A program made the position numbers and the translations under genes. Below, piece by piece: positions 8,835 through 16,147 of a stretch of 64,000 nucleotides of DNA (position 1 is the stretch's first letter; every line of letters starts with the position of its first letter). The notes below the pieces were generated by a model, which was not told where the DNA came from, made no database searches, and saw only the letters and a list, made by a program, of their open reading frames with translations. Where the stretch lies: the NCBI RefSeq assembly GCF_000941055.1, contig NZ_CP007202.1, positions 2,042,001-2,106,000 on the forward strand, read 5' to 3'. This DNA comes from Siansivirga zeaxanthinifaciens CC-SAMT-1 (GTDB lineage Bacteria; Bacteroidota; Bacteroidia; Flavobacteriales; Flavobacteriaceae).

Positions 8835-9698
8835 ATGTCACAACAAGTAAAAATAATTGAATGCCCCAGAGATGCTATGCAAGGCATTAAGGACTTTATT
8901 CCAACAGAACAAAAAGTTCAGTACATTCAATCGCTTTTACGTGTAGGTTTTGATACCATTGATTTTGGGAGTTTTGTATCTCCGAAAGCCATACCACAAA
9001 TGGTTGATACGGCTCAAGTTTTAGAAAAATTAGATTTGAGTAAAACAACGAGTAAACTCTTAGCCATTATTGCCAATACCCGAGGAGCAGAAGATGCATG
9101 TAAGTTCAAACAAATTGATTATTTAGGCTATCCATTTTCTATTTCAGAGAATTTTCAAATGCGAAATACCCATAGAACCATTGCGCAATCTATTGATACC
9201 TTATCGGCGATTTTAGAATTATCAAATAAATTCAATAAAGAAGTTGTTGTTTACATTTCCATGGGATTTGGCAACCCTTATGGCGACCCTTGGAATGTTG
9301 ATATTGTAGGCGAGTGGACCCAGCGTTTGAGCAATATGGGCGTTAAAATTTTATCTTTGAGTGATACTATTGGTTCATCGGATCCAGAAAGCATCCATTA
9401 TTTATTTTCCAATTTAATACCCCGTTATGCGCACATAGAATTTGGTGCGCATTTGCATACGACACCCTCCACTTGGTTCGAAAAAGTAGATGCAGCATTT
9501 AAAGCCGGTTGCTATCGATTTGATGGAGCTATTCAAGGTTTTGGTGGTTGCCCGATGGCTAAAGATGAACTTACAGGTAACATGCCAACCGAAAAATTAC
9601 TATCTTATTTCACTTCTCAAAAGGTAAATCCGTTAAACGCTTTAAGTTTCGAAAGCGCTCATAATGAGGCTTCAAAAATATTTAGAAACTATCATTGA
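8835..9698 (+). CDS. hydroxymethylglutaryl-CoA lyase
   Basis: Cleaves 3-hydroxy-3-methylglutaryl-CoA to acetyl-CoA and acetoacetate, the end of leucine breakdown. The TIM-barrel protein of 287 residues has ECPRDAMQG near the N-terminus (Arg12-Asp13 equivalent to the catalytic pair in human HMGCL), FGAHLHTT with the metal-binding HxH, and the C-terminal loop GGCPMAKDELTGNMPTE with the catalytic Cys239. No other leucine-degradation gene is adjacent, so it is a stand-alone gene here. The related isopropylmalate/homocitrate synthases lack the GGCP loop context, which supports the lyase assignment. Confidence 0.92.
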   Translation: MSQQVKIIECPRDAMQGIKDFIPTEQKVQYIQSLLRVGFDTIDFGSFVSPKAIPQMVDTAQVLEKLDLSKTTSKLLAIIANTRGAEDACKFKQIDYLGYPFSISENFQMRNTHRTIAQSIDTLSAILELSNKFNKEVVVYISMGFGNPYGDPWNVDIVGEWTQRLSNMGVKILSLSDTIGSSDPESIHYLFSNLIPRYAHIEFGAHLHTTPSTWFEKVDAAFKAGCYRFDGAIQGFGGCPMAKDELTGNMPTEKLLSYFTSQKVNPLNALSFESAHNEASKIFRNYH

Positions 9699-9728
9699 TT
9701 ACTAACCAAACTATTTGTTTTTATTTTT

Positions 9729-9821
9729 ATTTAAATTAAATCTAAATAAATTTTGAGATTCTGTTTTTGTATTTTATTTTTGCACAGGATTAATCTACTA
9801 TTTGTATCAAGTCTAAATAAA
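9729..9821 (+). promoter_or_regulatory. promoter of the DUF4856/imelysin cluster with repeated TCTAAATAAA sites
   Basis: TTG at 9753-9755 and TATTTTTG at 9775-9782 (19-base spacing) form a good promoter. The 10-mer TCTAAATAAA occurs just upstream (9741-9750) and again downstream (9812-9821), bracketing the promoter as a repressor pair could. The upstream copy is within an AT-rich partial palindrome starting TTTAAATTAAA. A Fur-type iron repressor is a plausible ligand given the genes; this is inference. Confidence 0.5.
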
Positions 9822-9828
9822 AGAAAAA

Positions 9829-11025
9829 ATGACAAGAATTTTATCAATCGTAACCCTAGCTACAATTTTATTCACTTCGTGCTCAAATGATGATGATAAT
9901 TTAAACACAATTGAAACTCCTTCAACTTATAATTTTACACGTAATAATTTAACAACAGTCGATTTTAGTGGTCAAACCACTAGAATAGCCATGGCCGATG
10001 CTTTAGCAAAAGCTTTAATTGATAATACCAAAACTCAAACGCAGTTAGATGGCATGTTTGCTCACGCTCAAGGAAACAATGATTTTACCGATGCTAACTT
10101 AAATGCTTCTGATAAAAATTTACGTAGTAAAACGGCAGCTTCAACCGACTTTTTTTCGTCTAATACTACGGTAGCTAATATTATTAAAGCCGATTTTGAT
10201 GGTTGGATAACATCACAGGTAACAGAAGTGTTTCCTAAATGGGATGTAGTAGCATCAGCTGGTAATGCAGGACAATTACAGCAAGGTGGTGGCGGCACCA
10301 TTCGCTATATTAATGCTAAAGGTTTGGAGTATAACCAAGCGTTTGCCAAAAGTTTAATTGGCGCTTTAATGTTAGACCAAATTTTAAATAACTATTTAAG
10401 TCCTGCTGTTTTAGATGCCGGAACGAATATTACCGATAATAATAATGACGTTTTAGAATCTGGGAAAAATTATACATCTATGGAGCATAAATGGGACGAA
10501 GCCTATGGATATTTATATGGTAGTGAAGTAAATCCAGCAGTACCTGTTTTAGATGCCGACCAGTTTTTAAGTGAGTATATCGATCGCGTTTCGGCAGATT
10601 CTGATTTTTCAACTATTGATGATGATGTTTATAACGCATTTAAATTAGGTAGAGCCGCTATCGTTGCTAAAAATTACAAAGTTCGCGATGCCCAAGCAGA
10701 AATTATTAAAGAGAATTTGTCAAAAATTCCAGCCGTTAGAGGAGTGTATTATTTACAAGCATCAAAAGCTAATTTAGGTGTTGATAATGCCAGAGCATTT
10801 CATGCATTATCCGAAGCTTATGGGTTTATTTACAGCTTACAATTTACCAGAAAGCCAAATTCAACTCAACCATACGTAACAAAAACAGAAGTTGATGGTT
10901 ATTTAGCGCAATTAATGGAAGGAAATGGGTTTTGGGATGTTTCGGCTACTACCATTGACACTATTTCTAATGCCATAGCAGCAAAATTTGGTTTTACAAC
11001 AGCTCAAGCTGCAACGGTAGAATAA
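9829..11025 (+). CDS. DUF4856 surface lipoprotein
   Basis: A 398-residue lipoprotein of the DUF4856 family, which in Bacteroidota commonly accompanies imelysin genes. The lipobox is LFTSC (Cys18) and the next residues SNDDDN match the acidic lipoprotein export signal that sends flavobacterial lipoproteins to the outer face of the outer membrane. Recognisable segments are GKNYTSMEHKWDEAYGYLYG (about residue 215) and RAFHALSEAYGFIYSLQFTR (about residue 325). The fold is probably alpha-helical. It heads the cluster and has its own promoter. Biochemical function is unknown; a role in metal or ligand capture with the neighbouring TonB receptor is inferred. Confidence 0.85.
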   Translation: MTRILSIVTLATILFTSCSNDDDNLNTIETPSTYNFTRNNLTTVDFSGQTTRIAMADALAKALIDNTKTQTQLDGMFAHAQGNNDFTDANLNASDKNLRSKTAASTDFFSSNTTVANIIKADFDGWITSQVTEVFPKWDVVASAGNAGQLQQGGGGTIRYINAKGLEYNQAFAKSLIGALMLDQILNNYLSPAVLDAGTNITDNNNDVLESGKNYTSMEHKWDEAYGYLYGSEVNPAVPVLDADQFLSEYIDRVSADSDFSTIDDDVYNAFKLGRAAIVAKNYKVRDAQAEIIKENLSKIPAVRGVYYLQASKANLGVDNARAFHALSEAYGFIYSLQFTRKPNSTQPYVTKTEVDGYLAQLMEGNGFWDVSATTIDTISNAIAAKFGFTTAQAATVE

Positions 11026-11076
11026 TAAATAAACATTTTAAGTAGATGGAATTTTAAATGAACCCCTTCTACTCTT

Positions 11077-11084
11077 TATATTTG
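11077..11084 (+). promoter_or_regulatory. internal -7 element before the imelysin gene
   Basis: TATATTTG at 11077-11084 is a perfect TAnnTTTG match, 25 bases before the imelysin ATG. No TTG at the ideal upstream distance is seen, so strength is uncertain. It suggests that the imelysin gene can be transcribed independently of the DUF4856 gene. Confidence 0.5.
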
Positions 11085-11109
11085 CAAAAATTTTGAAACA
11101 TTTATAGAT

Positions 11110-12228
11110 ATGATAAAAAAAGGTTTTACAATAGTTTTTTTAATGATTATGGTTTTTGCCTGCAGCAGTTCAGATGATGGCGGCGAAACTCAAGCAAAAG
11201 ATAATTTTGATAGACAAGCCATGTTAATAAATTGGGCAGACAATATTATTATACCTGTTTTTCAAGATTTAAATGCAAAATTAGACGCCTTGGTAACAGC
11301 AAAAAACACGTTTGTTACGTCTCCAAACCAAACCAGTTTAGATGCATTACGAGGTGCATGGCTTAACGCTTATAAAGTTTGGCAATATGCCGAAATGTTT
11401 AATATTGGTAAAGCAGAAGCTATTAATTACGTGTACCAAATGAATGTATATCCAACAACAGTAGCCGATATTGAAGCAAACATAGCTAGTGGAACCTACG
11501 ATTTAACCCATACAAATAACAATGATGCAGTTGGTTTCCCTGCACTGGATTATATGTTATATGGTGTGGCTTCTAACGATATCGATATTTTAAATGTTTA
11601 TACAACCAATACCAATGCCAGTGGTTATAAAACTTATGTGTCCGATTTGGTAGACCAAATGAAATCGCAAACACAAGATGTTTTAACCGATTGGACTTCG
11701 AGTTATAGAACAACTTTTGTTAGTAGTAATACCAATACAGCTACCAGCGCTACAAATAAGTTAACAAACGATTTTATTTATTACTATGAAAAAGGGTTAA
11801 GAGCAAACAAGGTTGGTATACCGGCAGGCGTTTTTTCTACAACACCTCTACCAGATAGAATAGAAGGTTATTACAACAAGAATGTTTCAAAAATATTAAT
11901 TTTAGAATCGATGAATGCGGTTCAAAATTTCTTTAACGGTAAATCGTATAATGGTTCTGTTACAGGAGCAAGTTTTAAAACCTATCTAGATTATTTAAAC
12001 ATTGCTAAAGGCAGTACCGATTTAAGTGCTTTAATTAACAATCAATTAAATTTGGCGAGAACTAAAATACAAGATTTAAATGCTAATTTTAGCAACCAAA
12101 TAAATACCGATAATACTAAAATGACTTTAGCTTATGATGAATTACAAAAAGCAGTTGTTTTATTTAAAGTTGATATGGTGCAAGCCTTTAATATTAGTGT
12201 AGATTTTATTGATGCTGATGGCGATTAA
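11110..12228 (+). CDS. imelysin-family (M75-like) surface lipoprotein
   Basis: A 372-residue lipoprotein with imelysin-like helical repeats. The lipobox is VFAC (Cys18), followed by SSSDDGG, an outer-surface export signal of the flavobacterial type. Imelysin proteins, including EfeO and IrpA relatives, are associated with iron uptake. The conserved family segment RGAWLNAYKVWQYAEMF (about residue 81) is present. The family motif GxHxxE appears as GFPALD (residues 142-147), lacking the His, so peptidase activity is doubtful. The usual second half follows (EKGLRANKVGIPAG, about residue 225). It lies between the DUF4856 gene and the carboxylase-like gene, with a hairpin terminator immediately after it. 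Confidence 0.88.
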   Translation: MIKKGFTIVFLMIMVFACSSSDDGGETQAKDNFDRQAMLINWADNIIIPVFQDLNAKLDALVTAKNTFVTSPNQTSLDALRGAWLNAYKVWQYAEMFNIGKAEAINYVYQMNVYPTTVADIEANIASGTYDLTHTNNNDAVGFPALDYMLYGVASNDIDILNVYTTNTNASGYKTYVSDLVDQMKSQTQDVLTDWTSSYRTTFVSSNTNTATSATNKLTNDFIYYYEKGLRANKVGIPAGVFSTTPLPDRIEGYYNKNVSKILILESMNAVQNFFNGKSYNGSVTGASFKTYLDYLNIAKGSTDLSALINNQLNLARTKIQDLNANFSNQINTDNTKMTLAYDELQKAVVLFKVDMVQAFNISVDFIDADGD

Positions 12229-12248
12229 TAACATAGCAAAATAATACC

Positions 12249-12281
12249 AAAAAAATTCTCTAAGCATTAGAGAATTTTTTT
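12249..12281 (+). terminator. intrinsic terminator inside the iron cluster
   Basis: A perfect stem AAAAAATTCTCTAA / TTAGAGAATTTTTT with a 3-base GCA loop. It lies between the imelysin stop codon and the carboxylase-like gene and is oriented to end transcription from the imelysin side. Downstream expression would need read-through or a promoter that I could not find. Confidence 0.75.
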
Positions 12282-12289
12282 CATTTTAT

Positions 12290-13657
12290 ATGGGATTCAA
12301 TTACAAAACATACTTAAATAGCTATACCAATGCTGCACCTTTAGCAGTGTTTAGAGTTCTTTTTGGTGCTATGATGTTTTTAAGTATTGTCAGATTTTGG
12401 GCTAATGGCTGGATTGAAACCTTATATATAAAACCTAAATTTCACTTTTCTTATTATGGCTTTGAGTGGGTAAAACCTCTGGGGAATTTTACGTATTTAC
12501 TTTTTATTATTTCTGCTATTTCCGCCCTATGTATTGCATTGGGTTTTAAATACAAAAAGGCTATCATTATTTTCTTTTTAAGTTTTACTTATATAGAATT
12601 AATGGATAAAACCACTTATTTAAACCATTATTACTTTATAAGTTTATTGAGTTTTTTAATGATTTTTTTGCCGGCGAATGCCAGTTTTTCATTTGATAAT
12701 ATTCTAGAAAAATCAAATTTTAAAACCATTCCTAAATGGACAATAGATAGTATAAAACTACTATTAGGGATTGTTTATTTTTATGCGGGGTTAGCCAAGA
12801 TTAATTCCGATTGGTTGTTTAAAGCCATGCCTTTAAAAATTTGGTTGCCCTCAAAATACGATTTGCCCTTTTTAGGCGATATCATGCAATTAGAGTGGTT
12901 TCATTATGCCATGAGTTGGGGTGGCATGATTTACGATTTAAGCATTCCGTTTTTATTGTTATACAGAAAAACGCGCTGGTTTGCATTTGTTTTGGTTGTG
13001 TTTTTTCATGTATTCACCAGAGTTTTGTTTCCAATTGGAATGTTTCCGTTTATCATGATTGTAGCTTCATTAATATTTTTCGATGCTTCATTTCATCAAA
13101 AAATCATTCAATTTATTCAAAGCTTATTTAAAATTTCATCTTTTAAAGTATCAAACAATTTTATTACTTTAGATAAATATCAATTTAAAAGACCTCAAAT
13201 AGTAATTCCAATAATAACTTTGTTTTTTGTTATTCAATTGGTATTGCCATTTCGATATTTACTTTATCCGGGCGAATTATTCTGGACAGAAGAAGGCTAT
13301 CGTTTCTCTTGGCGTGTCATGCTAATGGAAAAAGCAGGGTATACCACTTTTACAATTAAAGATGCTAAAAAAGGGACTAAATTTGTAGTTAGAAATTCCG
13401 ATTTTCTAACATCATTTCAAGAAAAACAAATGAGTTTTCAACCTGATTTTATTTTAGAGTACGCCCATTATTTAGGCGATCATTTTACATCACAAGGACA
13501 TAAAAATGTACAGGTTTTTGCCGAAAGTTATGTGGCTTTAAACGGACGTGTAAGTCAGCCATACGTTGATACCTCTGTCAATTTATATAACCAAAAAGAA
13601 TCATTCCGCCATAAAACGTGGATTTTACCATTTTACGATGAGATTAAAGGATTATAA
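12290..13657 (+). CDS. vitamin K-dependent gamma-glutamyl carboxylase homolog (HTTM domain)
   Basis: A 455-residue polytopic membrane protein that aligns with human GGCX over most of its length. DKTTYLNHYYF (His113) matches the GGCX segment with His160. YFYAGLAKINSDWL (Lys170) matches the segment with the catalytic base Lys218. FFHVFTRVLFPIGMFPFIM follows as in GGCX. In the extramembrane part FWTEEGYRFSWRVML and SYVALNGRVSQPYVD also have counterparts, so this is not just the membrane HTTM core. GGCX uses reduced vitamin K, oxygen and CO2 to turn Glu into gamma-carboxyglutamate; menaquinone in flavobacteria could be the cofactor. The gene overlaps the TonB receptor gene by 20 bases, implying coupling. 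Substrate unknown. Confidence 0.85.
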   Translation: MGFNYKTYLNSYTNAAPLAVFRVLFGAMMFLSIVRFWANGWIETLYIKPKFHFSYYGFEWVKPLGNFTYLLFIISAISALCIALGFKYKKAIIIFFLSFTYIELMDKTTYLNHYYFISLLSFLMIFLPANASFSFDNILEKSNFKTIPKWTIDSIKLLLGIVYFYAGLAKINSDWLFKAMPLKIWLPSKYDLPFLGDIMQLEWFHYAMSWGGMIYDLSIPFLLLYRKTRWFAFVLVVFFHVFTRVLFPIGMFPFIMIVASLIFFDASFHQKIIQFIQSLFKISSFKVSNNFITLDKYQFKRPQIVIPIITLFFVIQLVLPFRYLLYPGELFWTEEGYRFSWRVMLMEKAGYTTFTIKDAKKGTKFVVRNSDFLTSFQEKQMSFQPDFILEYAHYLGDHFTSQGHKNVQVFAESYVALNGRVSQPYVDTSVNLYNQKESFRHKTWILPFYDEIKGL

Positions 13658-16061
13658 CATTATTTTATTGCTTTTATTAAGCATTTTAGGGCATGCACAA
13701 TACAAAATTTCGGGTGTTGTTACCAATGCAAAAACCAATTTACCCATTAATAAAGTAGAGGTTTACGATAAAGTTTCAGGATTAAAAGCCACAACAAATG
13801 CCAAAGGGTATTATGAATTTGAAACTAATAAAAAGAGCATGACTATTGTGTTTTTTTCTTATGAATTTGAAGTAAAAGAAATAGAACTATCCTCAACAAA
13901 CTCGGCGCAAGTAAATGTGGCTTTAAATGACATGTCGGTAAGTTTATCGGAAGTTGAAATTACATCAAGAAGAAAAAAAATCTTCGAATTATCCAGATTA
14001 AAAGATGTTGAAGGCACTGCAATATATGCCGGTAAAAAAACAGAAGTGGTTTTAGTGGATCAATCTATGGCTAATTTGGCAGCTAACAATGCTCGCCAAC
14101 TATACAGTCAAGTTGCGGGTTTAAATATCTATCAAAATGATGATGCTGGTTTACAACTAAATGTTGGTGGACGCGGCTTAGACCCTAACCGTACGGCTAA
14201 TTTTAATACCAGACAAAATGGGTACGATATTAGTGCCGATGTTTTAGGATATCCCGAAAGCTATTACACGCCAGCTTCTGAAGGTTTAAAAGAAATTCAA
14301 GTTATTCGTGGGGCTGCATCCTTACAATATGGTACACAATTTGGCGGACTCATAAATTTTAAAATGAAAGAGCCAAATCCAAATAAACCCATCGAGTTTA
14401 TTACCAGAAATACTATAGGGAGTTATGGTTTATATACCAATTTTACTAGTGTAGGTGGTACAAAAAATAAGTTTAGCTATTATTCGTATTTTAATTACAA
14501 AATGGGTGATGGATTTAGACCTAATTCTAAATACGAATCTAAAAACTTGTTTACTCAAATAAGGTATCAATTTAATGATAAAACAAAGGTAACAGCCGAT
14601 ATCACATATTTACGTTATTTAGCCCAACAAGGTGGTGGTTTAACCGACCAAATGTTTTTGAGCGATCCTTATCAAAGTAATCGAGAACGGAATTGGTTTC
14701 AAGTAGATTGGTTGCTTTATAATCTAAATTTAGCGCATCAATTTTCAGAAAAAACCAATTTTACTTTCAATTTTTTTGGACTTAATGCATCTCGCGATGC
14801 TTTAGGATTTAGAACCAATCGTGTAGACCAAATTGACCCAGGCAATGAACGCGATTTAATTAAAGGCGATTTTAAAAATTTTGGTTTTGAAACCCGATTG
14901 CTAAGTAAGTATGAAATTGCCCAAAAAGATGCCACATTTTTAATTGGAACTAAATTATATAAGGCCGATAATTACCAACAACAAGGGCCAGGTAGCGATG
15001 GTATTGGTCCCGACTTTAGCTTTTACAACAATGAGTTTCCTAATTACACAAACCAGTCTGAGTTTGATTTACCTAATTTTAATCTGGCTGTTTTTGGAGA
15101 AAATATTTTCTATTTAACTAATACATTTTCGGTTACACCCGGCTTTCGTTTTGAATATATAAGAACTCAAAGTGAAGGATTTTACAAAAACATAAGAACC
15201 GATGCGGCTGGTAACGTTATTTTTGAAGAAACAGTAGAAGATAATCAAGATTTTGATAGGTCTTTCGTATTATTAGGTTTAGGCTTAAGCTATAGGCCTT
15301 CAACAAGTTTTGAAGCTTATGGTAATATTTCGCAGAACTACCGTTCGGTAACTTTTTCAGATATTAATATTAACAATCCGGCTTTTGCAATTAACCCCAA
15401 TATTACAGACGAAAATGGTTTTACAACCGATTTAGGTATTCGAGGTAACTATAAAAGCATTTTGTCTTACGATTTAGGTGTTTTCGGACTTTTTTATAAC
15501 GGTCGTATTGGTTTTGTTCAAAAAGTATTAAGCGATAACAGAATTATAAGTGAACGCGGTAATGTTGGAGATGCAGTGATGTATGGCATGGAATCGTTAT
15601 TTGATTTTAACCTAAAGAAAATAGTAGATTTAAGTAACGATTTTAGCTTTAATTACTTTATAAATACATCGTTTATTAATTCAAAATACACCAAATCACA
15701 ACAGGTTGGAGTGAAAGGTAATAAAGTAGAGTTTGTGCCAGATGTAAATTTAAAAACAGGTATTAGATTTGGTTATAAAAATTTTGCATCAAGCTTACAA
15801 TATACTTATTTGTTTCAGCAATTTACCGATGCAACCAATTCGGTAACGGCAAATTTAAGTGGTGTTATTGGTGAAATACCAAGTTATGATGTGTTAGATA
15901 TATCTTTGGCTTATACCTTCAAGCAATTTAAGTTAGAAGCAGGCGTAAATAATGTTTTAGATAACGCTTATTTTACAAGACGCGCAACAGGTTATCCTGG
16001 CCCCGGAATTATTCCGTCTGCACCAAGAAATTGGTACACAACTTTGCAAATTAAGTTGTAG
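13638..16061 (+). CDS. FecA-like TonB-dependent outer-membrane receptor
   Basis: A receptor of 807 residues from ATG 13638. This start gives a clean signal peptide (MRLKDYNIILLLLLSILGHAQ region) and overlaps the upstream carboxylase-like gene by 20 bases. Residues about 22-98 are a carboxypeptidase-regulatory-like beta domain usual in Bacteroidota receptors. The plug follows (about 145-255) with NVGGRGLDPNRTANF and EIQVIRGAASLQYGTQFGGLINF, similar to FecA-type ferric citrate receptors. The rest is a 22-strand barrel ending in an aromatic C-terminal strand, YTTLQIKL. It probably imports an iron chelate bound by the upstream surface lipoproteins. A longer frame from 13566 exists but has no signal peptide at its start. 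Confidence 0.9.
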   Translation: MRLKDYNIILLLLLSILGHAQYKISGVVTNAKTNLPINKVEVYDKVSGLKATTNAKGYYEFETNKKSMTIVFFSYEFEVKEIELSSTNSAQVNVALNDMSVSLSEVEITSRRKKIFELSRLKDVEGTAIYAGKKTEVVLVDQSMANLAANNARQLYSQVAGLNIYQNDDAGLQLNVGGRGLDPNRTANFNTRQNGYDISADVLGYPESYYTPASEGLKEIQVIRGAASLQYGTQFGGLINFKMKEPNPNKPIEFITRNTIGSYGLYTNFTSVGGTKNKFSYYSYFNYKMGDGFRPNSKYESKNLFTQIRYQFNDKTKVTADITYLRYLAQQGGGLTDQMFLSDPYQSNRERNWFQVDWLLYNLNLAHQFSEKTNFTFNFFGLNASRDALGFRTNRVDQIDPGNERDLIKGDFKNFGFETRLLSKYEIAQKDATFLIGTKLYKADNYQQQGPGSDGIGPDFSFYNNEFPNYTNQSEFDLPNFNLAVFGENIFYLTNTFSVTPGFRFEYIRTQSEGFYKNIRTDAAGNVIFEETVEDNQDFDRSFVLLGLGLSYRPSTSFEAYGNISQNYRSVTFSDININNPAFAINPNITDENGFTTDLGIRGNYKSILSYDLGVFGLFYNGRIGFVQKVLSDNRIISERGNVGDAVMYGMESLFDFNLKKIVDLSNDFSFNYFINTSFINSKYTKSQQVGVKGNKVEFVPDVNLKTGIRFGYKNFASSLQYTYLFQQFTDATNSVTANLSGVIGEIPSYDVLDISLAYTFKQFKLEAGVNNVLDNAYFTRRATGYPGPGIIPSAPRNWYTTLQIKL

Positions 16062-16147
16062 TAGTTTTTAAGATTTTTTTAACGTTTATCGTTTAAACTT
16101 TAATCGGGTTATATGGTCTAAAGGCGTAACCAAACCAAAGTAATACC

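Noticed and set aside
13566..13637. Longer start for the FecA-like receptor within the carboxylase-like gene
   Set aside because: The additional 24 residues are polar and have no signal peptide character. The ATG at 13638 starts a standard export signal.
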